DNA from: Cokeromyces recurvatus
Lineage: Eukaryota > Mucoromycota > Mucoromycetes > Mucorales > Mucoraceae
DNA: 64,000 nt
Direction: 5' to 3'
NCBI RefSeq assembly: GCF_025118155.1
Contig: NW_026251388.1
Location: 992,001 to 1,056,000, forward strand
Both the position numbers and the translations under genes were made by a program. Positions 1 through 9,459 of the stretch are shown here, piece after piece (the first letter of the stretch is position 1; every line of letters starts with the position of its first letter). Below the pieces are notes generated by a model. That model saw only the letters and a list, made by a program, of their open reading frames with translations. It was not told where the DNA came from and did not search any database.

Positions 1-1
1 T

Positions 2-555
2 TTATTCAATCAGCCAACCACTCGTAATGAAGTTATACCAGACAATCCTCAGACTTTGACAGATGAAAATTTATCATTACTGAGAAATGATAGCTTCTTT
101 CCAACTTACAGTGATTATAGTCGAAGAGAATCGGTTATAAGTAAAAGCAGTTCTACTTCTCATGATGATGAAGCTAATGATGGTGATACAATCAACAGAA
201 GTACCTCTAGTTTAGAATTCAATATGAGTGAATTAATTCAATATGATGAAGAGCAAGATACCAATAGTTATAGTAGTAGTGATAGTGATGGAGATGAAGA
301 AGTCTCTACATATTCTATGCGTCGTCAACGTAGACGTTATAAAGCTTCACGAAAAAAGCCGAATAATGATCAAGATCTTGGACCTGATGGTATCTCTTAT
401 ATAGAAAGAAGAGGTAGACAGTATTTACAAGAAAAATTCAAAGTATATGGCGATGATCAAACAATAGTTATCGTAAGTCATTTAGTAACTTACAAATTCA
501 TTAAAATTGTATTTTAACTTGCTTTTTATAGTATTTAGCTACTTGTGTTATTTAA
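2..555 (+). CDS. 3' end of an unrecognised acidic/basic low-complexity protein (partial)
   Basis: The reading frame is already open at the window edge, so the 5' end lies outside. About 157 codons are visible up to 472, rich in Ser, Asp and Glu, followed by a basic stretch (MRRQRRRYKASRKK) and a last segment with YIERRGRQYLQEKF. A GTAAGT donor at 473 and a TTTTATAG acceptor ending at 531 suggest a 59-nt intron. The final exon would then add only YLATCVI and a stop at 553-555. Without splicing the frame stops at 517. I recognise no domain. The alternation of acidic low complexity and a basic patch suggests a nuclear or cytoplasmic regulatory protein, but this is only an inference. The reading frame is secure; the function is unknown. 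Confidence 0.6.
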
Positions 556-562
556 GTTATTT

Positions 563-605
<43 letters not shown>

Positions 606-877
606 ATACAAAGGAATGTTATCAATCACCAGATTATTGTGAAGAAAATATTATAAATACTTCCATACAGTCGACACATCTTGGTTACAATAAATATACT
701 ATTAGATGTATGAGCTCTTTAATTTTTGTTTAAAATATACAAGTGCTTTTTTTTTTTTTTTTTTTTTTTTTTGGCGGGAAAGAATAATAAATTGCATAGG
801 GAAAATGGGGAAATTGTGGAGGGCCTGTTTATATATTTTATTTTATTTTTATTTTTTGAATATTTTGACATTTTAAA
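556..877. other. Intergenic spacer, homopolymer rich
   Basis: This stretch holds T10 followed by A35 (560-604), a second T-run near 748-771, and otherwise AT-rich sequence. It is probably the terminator region of the upstream gene and the promoter of the TACO1-like gene. No gene is seen. Confidence 0.5.
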
Positions 878-1994
878 ATGTTACATCGAATATCAATCAC
901 TAACTTAACAAAGTTGAATGCCTTTGGAAGAGTCCAGCCTCTCTGGAAATATTCTTCAATTTATTTGCAACAACAACAACGATTTGCTGTAATTAATAGA
1001 TTTTTCTTCACACCATTACATCTTTTTTTATTTTTTCATTAATGTTTACAAATTAGGGTCATAATAAATGGAGTAAAGTAAAACATACAAAGGGTGCAAA
1101 AGATGCGAAAAAGAGTGTCCTATATTCTAAAATATCCCTTGAAATTGTTTCTGCAGTCAGAGGTAATACTAAATTTTCATAAAAATATATACACATATAT
1201 ATAATTCTTTCTGCTTATATTGTATGTAGCCGGTGGACCAGATCCAACAGTCAACAATTCGTTACAAGCAGTTTTAAATAGAGCCAAAGCTGCTAGTATG
1301 CCAAAAGATAGCATAGAAAATGCTTTTAAAAAGGCGCAAGATAAGAACAAAGATGACCTCGAGAAAATAACCTATGAATGTATTGGTCCTGGAGGTATTG
1401 CTTTGATTGTGTAAGTTATATTTGTTAAAATAAATAAATAAAAAGGGGGAGATGATTCAAACTTATTTTTATATAGTGAGGCACTTACAGATAAAAAGTC
1501 TAGAACTGTTAAAGAAGTGAAAGAAGTATTAAATAGAGTAGGGTAAATAGCAAGGGAAAAAAAAAGAGGAGGAGGAGAAGAGGCAGCGAATACTATGTCG
1601 ATATATTAATGAATATTGGTTGATTAGTGGGTCAGTATCTTCAGTTGGTTATTTATTTGATAAAAAGGGTAAAGTAGTATTTTCTGCTGGAGAAACAGGC
1701 CACAGTTTTGAACAAATTATGGACAATGCAATTGATTGTGGTGCTGAAGATATAGAGGAAGATCCTGGAGAGAATTTAATAGAAGTAACTTGCGAATTTT
1801 CAGAGCTTAATACTGTCTCAAAAGCCTTGATGGATCATCAATATGAAGTTCAAAAAATTGAAGCGGCATATATTCCATTAAGTACAGTTGAAGTAAAAGA
1901 CGAAGAGACAATTGAGTTAGTTGAAAAATGTCTGGATAATATGGAAGACCTGGGTGATGTTGTAAAAGTTCATAGCAATGCTGTTCTTGATTAG
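878..1994 (+). CDS. TACO1/YebC-family mitochondrial translational activator
   Basis: Five exons: 878-988, 1057-1162, 1230-1410, 1477-1542 and 1628-1994, giving 276 aa. After a basic, hydroxylated N-terminus that looks like a mitochondrial presequence comes the YebC core: RFAGHNKWSKVKHTKGAKDA, then NRAKAASMPKDSIENAFKKA, then YECIGPGGIALIVEALTDKK, then GSVSSVGYLFDKKG. The family is known: bacterial YebC/PmpR, and TACO1, which promotes translation of COX1 in mitochondria. The start at 878 is chosen because it is the first ATG in the frame that runs without a stop into the GHNKWS exon. The ATG at 918 is in another frame. All introns are GT-AG and 66-85 nt. The identification is secure; the exact mitochondrial target is inferred from the presequence. 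Confidence 0.93.
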
Positions 1995-3695
1995 AATATA
2001 AAAATATAAATAATAAATAGCAATATGCTTAAGCATTAGAATGGCTCTTATTATATATATATGTAAATAATTTAGGAGGCCTTACTAAGAGCAGTAATAG
2101 TCATACAATCTTATCACATTATGAATTAGAAATAATAGGTCAGTTAAGATAATAAAATGTTATTCTATAGTTATAATTATCACGTCTAAAATTCTTTATG
2201 TGATCAATTCTCGATTGTTTTGCTTGCTTATTTATAAAGAATTGGGTCTTACATAAAAAGCATGTGTCTCTTAAAAAAAAAGCATCTAATAATGATTTCA
2301 GAAGGTCTACTATTATGTCTCATTTTGAAAGTTTGCAATGATCTCTAATAAAAATAAATCTGCCCAATAAACTTTTTGCAATCGTCTTGTTTTAGGCTAA
2401 AATCCTGTAAATAATGATCGACTGAGTCGATGGCCAGGTAAAGCTGTGCTCTGTTTAGCAATATACACGATAGATCACTCAACATTTTATTCATTTCTTT
2501 CTTATTATCTATGAATAAAAATGAAAAGCATACATCACACAAACCTCTAGTGTATCCATTCTACGAAAATAAAGTATAAGGGTGCTAACATCATACAACT
2601 TGTGTGGCAAATAGAATTGCCCCAACAAAGTAAAGGGGTAAAAGCTTATAAAATGAGGGCTTTATCACAAATAACCAACATTTGAAGATAGTAACAGCTG
2701 TCATGAATATTACAAGAAAAAATATAAGAATATTATTGGATGCTACATTTTAATAGTAAATACTTTTATAAGAAAAATAATTTTTATGTAGGTGATTGCG
2801 GGGATTCTTCAGATTAATTGCCGTAAGTTAAAATTTTGGAACTAATATATTCACAAACAAAACAATCAAAGTATCACAGTTAACATGTGTACTCCTTTGA
2901 CACGTCCGTATCTCATATCCACCTTCAAACAGTATATCACAAATAACATTGTCGTCAATAAAAATGCATGCGATTTTATTCGTGTTTCATTATATTCACC
3001 AAACACATATCAGCCTAACAGGGTTTTAAAATTGGTTCCTTAGTTTGACTACTATTTTGAATCTACTTCTCTAAAAAAGGCATCAGACAATGTTTTACTC
3101 CAATGGATAGCAATGCAGCATCAGTTATACAATTAAAGATATGCAGTTAAAAATTATATAGCTTGATTGAATTCTTGGACTGTTGTTAATTCCAGCATCA
3201 CGGGTGTTCACAGAATAGGCTACGTTTTCCACAGCGCAGTATTCAACCAGATTATGGCGAAATTTGTATTTTGGTAGTTTAGTTAGTTTAGTTAGTTGTT
3301 AAAGCCAAACTTTGAATATGGGTTGGACTTTTAATCTCGTAAATGATTGGCAGGGATAAGTAACTTGTATATCACTTGATGTTGGAAATCTATACCAGTA
3401 TTTAAATCAACAATTGTAGGAAAGTTTTCAATTTAGCGTTTTTACTTCTTAAACAACTAAAATGTCTCTGTATTCGCTTGGCTTGTCTTTGATGTCATTA
3501 TAACCAATGTTTTGGTTCATATGGGATATCTTTTATGTTCTTCCATGTCTTTCATCAGCCCACACAGCTTCACTCAAAGAACTACAGATGGATAATATTC
3601 ACTGTTAGCTAATAATTGTTGTCTTTGTTGCTGCAAATACAAATACATATTTACAGCTTCTTTACGTATGTTAGGTTCATGATGTACTTTAATTT
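1995..3695. other. Gene-free stretch with decayed coding pieces
   Basis: AT-rich sequence upstream of the inverted-repeat element. Two minus-strand stretches are open longer than expected for this composition: 2345-2542 and roughly 3100-3260. The second contains YKFRHNLVEYCAVENVAYSV. I recognise neither. They may be remnants of one dead gene or transposon. No intact gene is seen. Confidence 0.4.
2345..3260 (-). pseudogene. Possible decayed coding sequence
   Basis: Two separated minus-strand open stretches. One spans 2345-2542 (65 codons; includes QLYLAIDSVDHYLQDFSLK). The other, at about 3100-3260, has ordinary amino-acid composition. They are in different frames with stops between them and have no splice sites I can join with confidence. 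They may come from a dead gene beside the inverted-repeat element. No family is recognised, and chance open frames cannot be ruled out. Confidence 0.2.
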
Positions 3696-4366
3696 CTAAA
3701 ATACTACTCGTGGTTGGGATCGAAGACTCAAAAGCGATCCCACCTGGGATATATTCGAGAAAAAAAAACAAAGTCAACCATAAGGTTAGACACTCTATAT
3801 TTAAAGGCAAAGAAGACTTGAAAGTTAGAATAAAAGAAGTCTGCGATAATACTCCAATTAGACATTTACAAGCATTTATTCAACATTCTGTCACAAACAC
3901 TTTGAGGATTGTTTAATTAAAGTCACTATTTAATTTTTGTTTTCAAAACGGTTAATTGAGGTAGTGAGAACTACAATTATAAAAGATATATATACACACA
4001 TATATATATATAAAATACATATAACACAGATTCAGATATTAAATAAAGAAATTGATATACACAAACTAAGGCTCAAGACTCAAAGTAGTAATACATACAA
4101 CTGTGCAATATTTTACAAAAGTTTTATTCAAATAAGTTTGTTATTCTAAATTTGAATAATGAAGATCTTCCAAGTAGATATTCATTGCGCAAGTATTGAC
4201 AGAAATGAGTTTATCTAAAAGACAATCAAATCTTCAAACGTAAACTAATATGTTCTTTCAGTTTCAACCAGGTGCACCACGTGGAGGTAGAACATAGGAA
4301 AGCACCCATTTTCGCAATCGCTTGTGATTACGGGGAATTTCAACCCTTAATAGCAGCAATGATCAT
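3696..4366 (+). repeat. Left inverted arm
   Basis: Reverse complement of about 7355-8021. It contains a perfect 8-bp stem (TGGGATCG at 3715-3722, CGATCCCA at 3735-3742) about 20 bp from its outer end, then AT-rich sequence with a TA microsatellite near 3997. Near the inner edge is GGTGCACCACGTGG. Identity falls away after about 4358-4366. The 70-codon open frame at 3937-4149 occurs in both arms and is not treated as a gene. Confidence 0.85.
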
Positions 4367-4485
4367 GTATGTATCGATTTGTATTGCTAGGCTAAATTAG
4401 AAAGTTTGTTAGTAAATGGATTTTTTTTTTGTATGCTCAACTTTCCTTTCCTATTATCCTAAATTATCAATATGCATGGTCAAAG

Positions 4486-4692
4486 CTGTTTATACCTGTC
4501 GCTACTACCATGAGGCAACGAGAGTCAACAATAAACTCTCACCACAACATACTAGGATTTGTCGGACCCAAGAACAGGTACCAAGCTCTCAAGATATAAA
4601 CTGGGGGTGGCGTAATACCATATCTTTTTAAATCCTTTAATATGATACCACCCTGTTCAACTTTTTATCGTAATAACCCCTCATTTTTCTTG
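4486..4692 (+). repeat. 207-bp repeat unit A, set inside a palindrome
   Basis: It begins CTGTTTATACCTGTCGC and ends TCATTTTTCTTG. It is repeated at 4710-4916 with two substitutions seen by eye. It is flanked by GGTCAAAG (4478-4485) on the left and CTTTGACC (4693-4700) on the right, a perfect inverted 8-mer. Inside is an imperfect hairpin from GGGTGG to CCACCC with CATAT/ATATG in the stem. Its nature is unknown; a miniature mobile unit is one possibility. Confidence 0.7.
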
Positions 4693-4709
4693 CTTTGACC
4701 CATCACTGA

Positions 4710-4916
4710 CTGTTTATACCTGTCGCTACTACCATGAGGCAACGAGAGTCAGCAATAAACTCTCACCACAACATGCTAGGATTTGTCGGACCCAAGAACA
4801 GGTACCAAGCTCTCAAGATATAAACTGGGGGTGGCGTAATACCATATCTTTTTAAATCCTTTAATATGATACCACCCTGTTCAACTTTTTATCGTAATAA
4901 CCCCTCATTTTTCTTG
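4710..4916 (+). repeat. 207-bp repeat unit B, set inside an imperfect palindrome
   Basis: Near-identical copy of 4486-4692. It is flanked by CATCACTGA (4701-4709) and TCAGCAATG (4917-4925), which are inverted matches at 7 of 9 positions. The right flank of unit A directly abuts the left flank of unit B, so the 17-bp gap is exactly the two half-palindromes. It lies about 600 bp upstream of the cargo gene start and could also contribute to its promoter. Confidence 0.7.
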
Positions 4917-5538
4917 TCAGCAATGTTTTGCATATAGTGAGATATCTAGATGACCAGAAATAAACTAGCAATGAGCACAAGCCTGTAAGAATTCGCATAA
5001 TATAATTAGAACTAGATGTGTCGCAAGTTGAAGTATAAATAGATTGTCATCAATAAAGTCTAATGTTTAAATTGAAATATTTTTGTTAAAAGTAAGGTTA
5101 TCATGAATTGCTGTGTGTAATAAAATTACTAAATTGTAGTAATTGCCTTGTTGAGTATCAATGTACACGCTATAAAGCTTGATAAAAAATGTTAATGAAA
5201 GTCGTTACAAATTGAAAGAAATGAGAACAAGTTGATAAAAATAAAGGAGGAAAATGTGACTTTTTTTTCAGCAGCAGCGTTCGGAAATCCTTTTAAGTAT
5301 AAATTAAACAGGTACAGGCATGCATTAGGGTGTTTATGGAATGGGTAATTTGTGATCCCTAAAGAGGACATTAGTAGCACACAGGAATAGTATAACCCAA
5401 GTTTGCTCTATCAGCATGATTATCAAATCAAATATTCTCCTATGTTATGTATAAATCTTGATTGCCCTGTAAAGTATTATCTTCTACTTTTTTAACTTAT
5501 TCTTTTTATAATATTTGATCGTTCTATATCGCTTTAAA

Positions 5539-7355
5539 ATGTCTTGTCCTCAAAAATACGTTGGTGCTAAAATAGCTGTTCCATCCTATGTCAAAAACAG
5601 CGAGTTTTTTGCTAATAATTGTGTTAACAAGTGGTCTTTCAAAGACTATTTAAACACTTGCACTGAGTTAGAAAATCCATCGCTAAAAGATATTAAAGCC
5701 AAAAGACAAGAGTATATCAATAGCTTGAAATCTCTTAAGAAAAATGTTAACTTGGATTCTGACATTCTATCTTTTATAAACGATTTGGCTAAAGCAAAGG
5801 TAACGTTGTTTCTGGAATAAAGAGTAAATAATAATATTCAACTCAATTCAATTATTTAGGATTCGGATTTGAATCTTATATCCATACTTCGTGAACTTGC
5901 CACAGCCCCTAAAATAAATATTATCAACTCAACAGTAACCAATTCTAATGTTATCGCCCTTAGAGGGAATGTCTATGAGAATAAGGTTGAAAAGAATAAT
6001 ATGATGATTATTAAAATTGAATCTTTTAGATATGTTATTAACTCATTATTAGGGAAAGCGAAAGTTAGACGAAGAACAAGATGGTAATATCAACACTAAT
6101 TCTCTAATGCAAACTAATTTTATAACTTTTCATATATGATTTTTAGAGAACTTCGTGTCTATACTTAAAAACAAGAAAAGCTATTGCTTTATAAAACCTA
6201 AGACACCAGAAATACACTATAATATCAATAGTCCTTCATTCACAGAACTTGAAAAAGAAATGATTGACGATGTTGTATTCATTAAGCTCGACGACACCTC
6301 CTTGTGTAATAATGAAGAAATTGCACAAGAATATAAGAATAACAAAACTGAGCAACAGCAAAACCATTTTATGGTGCAACTGCCAGTTGCAATGAAGTTT
6401 TTAGAGGGTGCATTAGATCAACAACTTAATCAACTACTCTTCTGGATGGGAAGCAATGGATTTAATTCCAGTCAGTCCGAAGACGAAAAAAAAGCAATAC
6501 TATTTATTCGTTTAGTATTGAATGATTTTTATGCTAATTGCATAAAACCTGTAGTCAATAATGTCTTGAATGAACGTACGCCCTTTGTCGAATATGTGGT
6601 ACCTGTATTCAAATATTTCAGTGCTGCATATAACGCTATTGCGTTTCAATGGTAAAACTAGTTAATCAATGTTAATTGCTAAATCGATTATTAATATAAA
6701 TTTAGGTGCGAGAAGGGTGTAGAGACAAATAAGTTTGTCTCCTTGTACCACAAAGAAACAAATGGAAGAAGACGTTTTGCTGACGGTATCGGGTATATCG
6801 TGGATGATCATTCTGAAGCGTTACTGATTGAGTCATCTGGGTAAATTATACAAATCCATAAACATAAAACTTTAATGAGCATTGACACATTTCACCATTT
6901 ATAGTGAAGAAGACACCAGCCATGCTAAAGAGGACACGTTAAAGCTGTTGGAATGCAGCATTCGTGCTTTGAAGATGGAGATGGAGAAGTTGAAATTTGC
7001 CTCTCTGAATACCTTCAAGGCGAGAAGGTTTTACACGATGTTGTACTCAAAAGATAAACTAACAATGTTGAGTACTTCTCTTGTTGATTCCAGTCGTTGG
7101 GGTTTCACCTTCGTCAGAGAGGCAACTTTTCCAAGAACATGGAATAAAAGACACGGATGGCTCTCAGTATTTGAATTAGTCTTGTGTCTGAATGTAAGTA
7201 TTTTTCTATAGTTGTATAATCTCGATTAAATCATATGTTTCGCTTATTAGGACAAGCTGAAGAAGCAGCAAGAAGTATCGCTTTTGCTGTTAAAAGAGCA
7301 TAATGGCTGGGTGAAGGTTGAAGATGGTGATGCTATTAATGATTTTAATAGATAA
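5539..7355 (+). CDS. Orphan cargo gene of the inverted-repeat element
   Basis: Seven exons: 5539-5799, 5860-5985, 6053-6083, 6147-6651, 6706-6840, 6905-7193 and 7251-7355, about 483 aa with no internal stop. The end of exon 2 is uncertain: donor GTTGAA at 5986 or GTCTAT at 5971, both in phase. An intron is needed there because the continuous frame stops at 6085-6087. The short third exon encodes a basic KRKLDEEQD segment that may be a nuclear signal. The middle part has the motif LPVAMKFLEGALDQQLNQLL. The C-terminal half reads RRRFADGIGYI, EALLIESSG, KEDTLKLLECSIRALK, RWGFTF. The spaced D, E-x-S and K resemble a degenerate PD-(D/E)XK nuclease core, but that is a guess. I have a general memory of similar uncharacterised proteins in Mucorales. 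The stop codon abuts the right arm. Confidence 0.75.
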
Positions 7356-8021
7356 TCATTTCTGCTGTTAAGGGTTGAAATTCCCCGTAATCACAAGCGA
7401 TTGCGAAAATGGGTGCTTTCCTATGTTCTACCTCCACGTGGTGCACCTGGTTGAAACTGAAAGAACATATTAGTTTACGTTTGAAGATTTGATTGTCTTT
7501 TAGATAAACTCATTTCTGTCAATACTTGCGCAATGAATATCTACTTGGAAGATCTTCATTATTCAAATTTAGAATAACAAACTTATTTGAATAAAACTTT
7601 TGTAAAATATTGCACAGTTGTATGTATTACTACTTTGAGTCTTGAGCCTTAGTTTGTGTATATCAATTTCTTTATTTAATATCTGAATCTGTGTTATATG
7701 TATTTTATATATATATATGTGTGTATATATATCTTTTATAATTGTAGTTCTCACTACCTCAATTAACCGTTTTGAAAACAAAAATTAAATAGTGACTTTA
7801 ATTAAACAATCCTCAAAGTGTTTGTGACAGAATGTTGAATAAATGCTTGTAAATGTCTAATTGGAGTATTATCGCAGACTTCTTTTATTCTAACTTTCAA
7901 GTCTTCTTTGCCTTTAAATATAGAGTGTCTAACCTTATGGTTGACTTTGTTTTTTTTCTCGAATATATCCCAGGTGGGATCGCTTTTGAGTCTTCGATCC
8001 CAACCACGAGTAGTATTTTAG
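7355..8021 (-). repeat. Right inverted arm
   Basis: Reverse complement of 3696-4366. The matching 8-bp stem lies at 7975-7982 and 7995-8002. The arm begins at the stop codon of the cargo gene and ends at the G of TAGTATTTTAG. Beyond 8021 the flank differs from the left flank apart from a few scattered bases. Confidence 0.85.
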
Positions 8022-8851
8022 GAATGGTGAATTGGTGCAGGAAGGACTGTTAGTATATAATATAGATTCAAGAGAGAGACTTTGATTTAAAAGAGTCTCT
8101 GTAAGCCTTTTGTTTTGTAAGGGAGAGATTCTGAGTAAAAATAAACCTATATATTAAAATCAGTTTATTCAATTGATATAAGCACAAAAAAAAAGGCAGA
8201 AGCTATCAAGGTTTGAGGATAAAATAGTTTGTAAAGTTTTAGTACAACTTAAAGCTGATAGAATATTATGGAGTTATTGGCATTCTCTTCAAAATTATAG
8301 AGATGAGAGAAGCCCTTCTTGATTATAAATGTGGAAAAATTCAGAATATGAGTATGGATGATGTTATAAAGTCTATTTTTTAGAGAATATTTTTCATAAT
8401 CGAAATGTCCTTTATATATGTATGTTATGAGATACTTTGGCAATACAATTTGAGTGCATAATATGTAATTATACATACTGTATGTCTATTGTTACAGTTT
8501 AGATTATAATTACATTTAAAAGAATTAATATAAAATATATGCTTCAGCGTGATTAATTTATCTATTTATATACGTGTAAAATAATGCTAGTTTAATAGAA
8601 ACTTTAAAGAAGTAATGTTCTTTTATGAGTAACAGGGAAATGTAAGATGACTATAAAAAATGAAAAGAAAAATGGATGTAAAATGGGCTAATACCATCAA
8701 GGCAATATGTATTAATACATATACACATTTTTCTTAAAGGTATATGTACATTTAAGGTTAGTAAATGAATTTTGAATTAAGTCACATATTTCTATTTTAT
8801 GTCAGGTAATAAAACAAAACAAATATACACTTTTCTATATATCTCAACAAG
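8022..8851. other. Intergenic stretch, nothing firm
   Basis: AT-rich sequence between the inverted-repeat element and MIC12. A 75-codon minus-strand open frame (8249-8476) is of low-complexity composition and not convincing. It presumably includes the MIC12 promoter. Confidence 0.4.
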
Positions 8852-9297
8852 ATGTCTAGATTGTTGACAGTGTTTGCTGGAATGACTTTAGTTACAGCAA
8901 TCACTTTTCAATCACGCATTAACTTAATTTCCAACACGGCCAACGTTCAACAAAAAATAGATGAAGCAAAGGAAAAAGCAGATCTTCTTACTAGAAAGAA
9001 TAATAAAGAGCAAATCATTCGACTATCACTTAAACGACCTTCTAGTTCTGTTGAGCAATTATTAGATACTACAAGATCCTATTATAAAAATCGACTTATA
9101 CCTTCAGGTATATATCAAAACATTAAAAAAAAATGCTTTGTTTACTAAATGGTGTATTTTTATATTTTATAAAAGTAAAATCATCTTGGAATGATCAAAT
9201 TATTAACTTTACAGGGACTATAATTCGATCAAATTTACCTACAAGAATTAATCGATTTATTGCTGTAAACGTATTTGGATACAGCAAAAAACAATAA
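8852..9297 (+). CDS. MIC12: MICOS complex subunit Mic12/Aim5-like
   Basis: Two exons, 8852-9107 and 9176-9297 (GT-AG intron of 68 nt), giving 125 aa. The N-terminus MSRLLTVFAGMTLVTAITFQ is a single hydrophobic segment, as expected for this small inner-membrane protein. The C-terminal part, YYKNRLIPSVKSSWNDQI, matches the family's conserved NRLIPxVKxxWN block, and the joint lies exactly inside it. In yeast the protein belongs to MICOS, which forms crista junctions. It ends with a lysine-rich tail. The family is short and divergent, so the identification rests on this block, the membrane segment and the length. Confidence 0.8.
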
Positions 9298-9459
9298 TAC
9301 AATAGACTTCTATTTATTTATATACTATTTATGCACAACAAAATAAAACTAATACTTTTGCATATTCTTTTTTTTTTTTTTTTTTTTTTTTTTATACATG
9401 TATAAATATTATAATAAAGGAAGGAAGGGGGAGATAATTTACAATGGTATGATATACAC

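Larger units (their letters stand above)
3696..8021. mobile_element. 4.3-kb element with ~667-bp inverted arms and one cargo gene
   Basis: A left arm (3696 to about 4366) is repeated in reverse complement at about 7355-8021. By eye they are near identical over their whole length; both even carry the same 70-codon chance open frame. The outer ends read CTAAAATACTACTCGTGG inward on both sides. Between them are two 207-bp repeat units and one intact seven-exon gene (5539-7355) whose stop codon touches the right arm. No transposase is visible, so the unit would be non-autonomous or of an unknown class. I could not find a clear target-site duplication: left flank AATTT, right flank GAATGG. Long-arm DNA transposons (Mutator-like) are the closest known architecture. 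That the element is mobile is inference. Confidence 0.65.

Noticed and set aside
3937..4149. 70-codon open frame found identically in both inverted arms (also 7569-7781 minus)
   Set aside because: It is identical only because the arms are. The composition is Ile/Thr/Tyr from TA-rich microsatellite sequence, and its first codon is not an ATG; no gene is supported.
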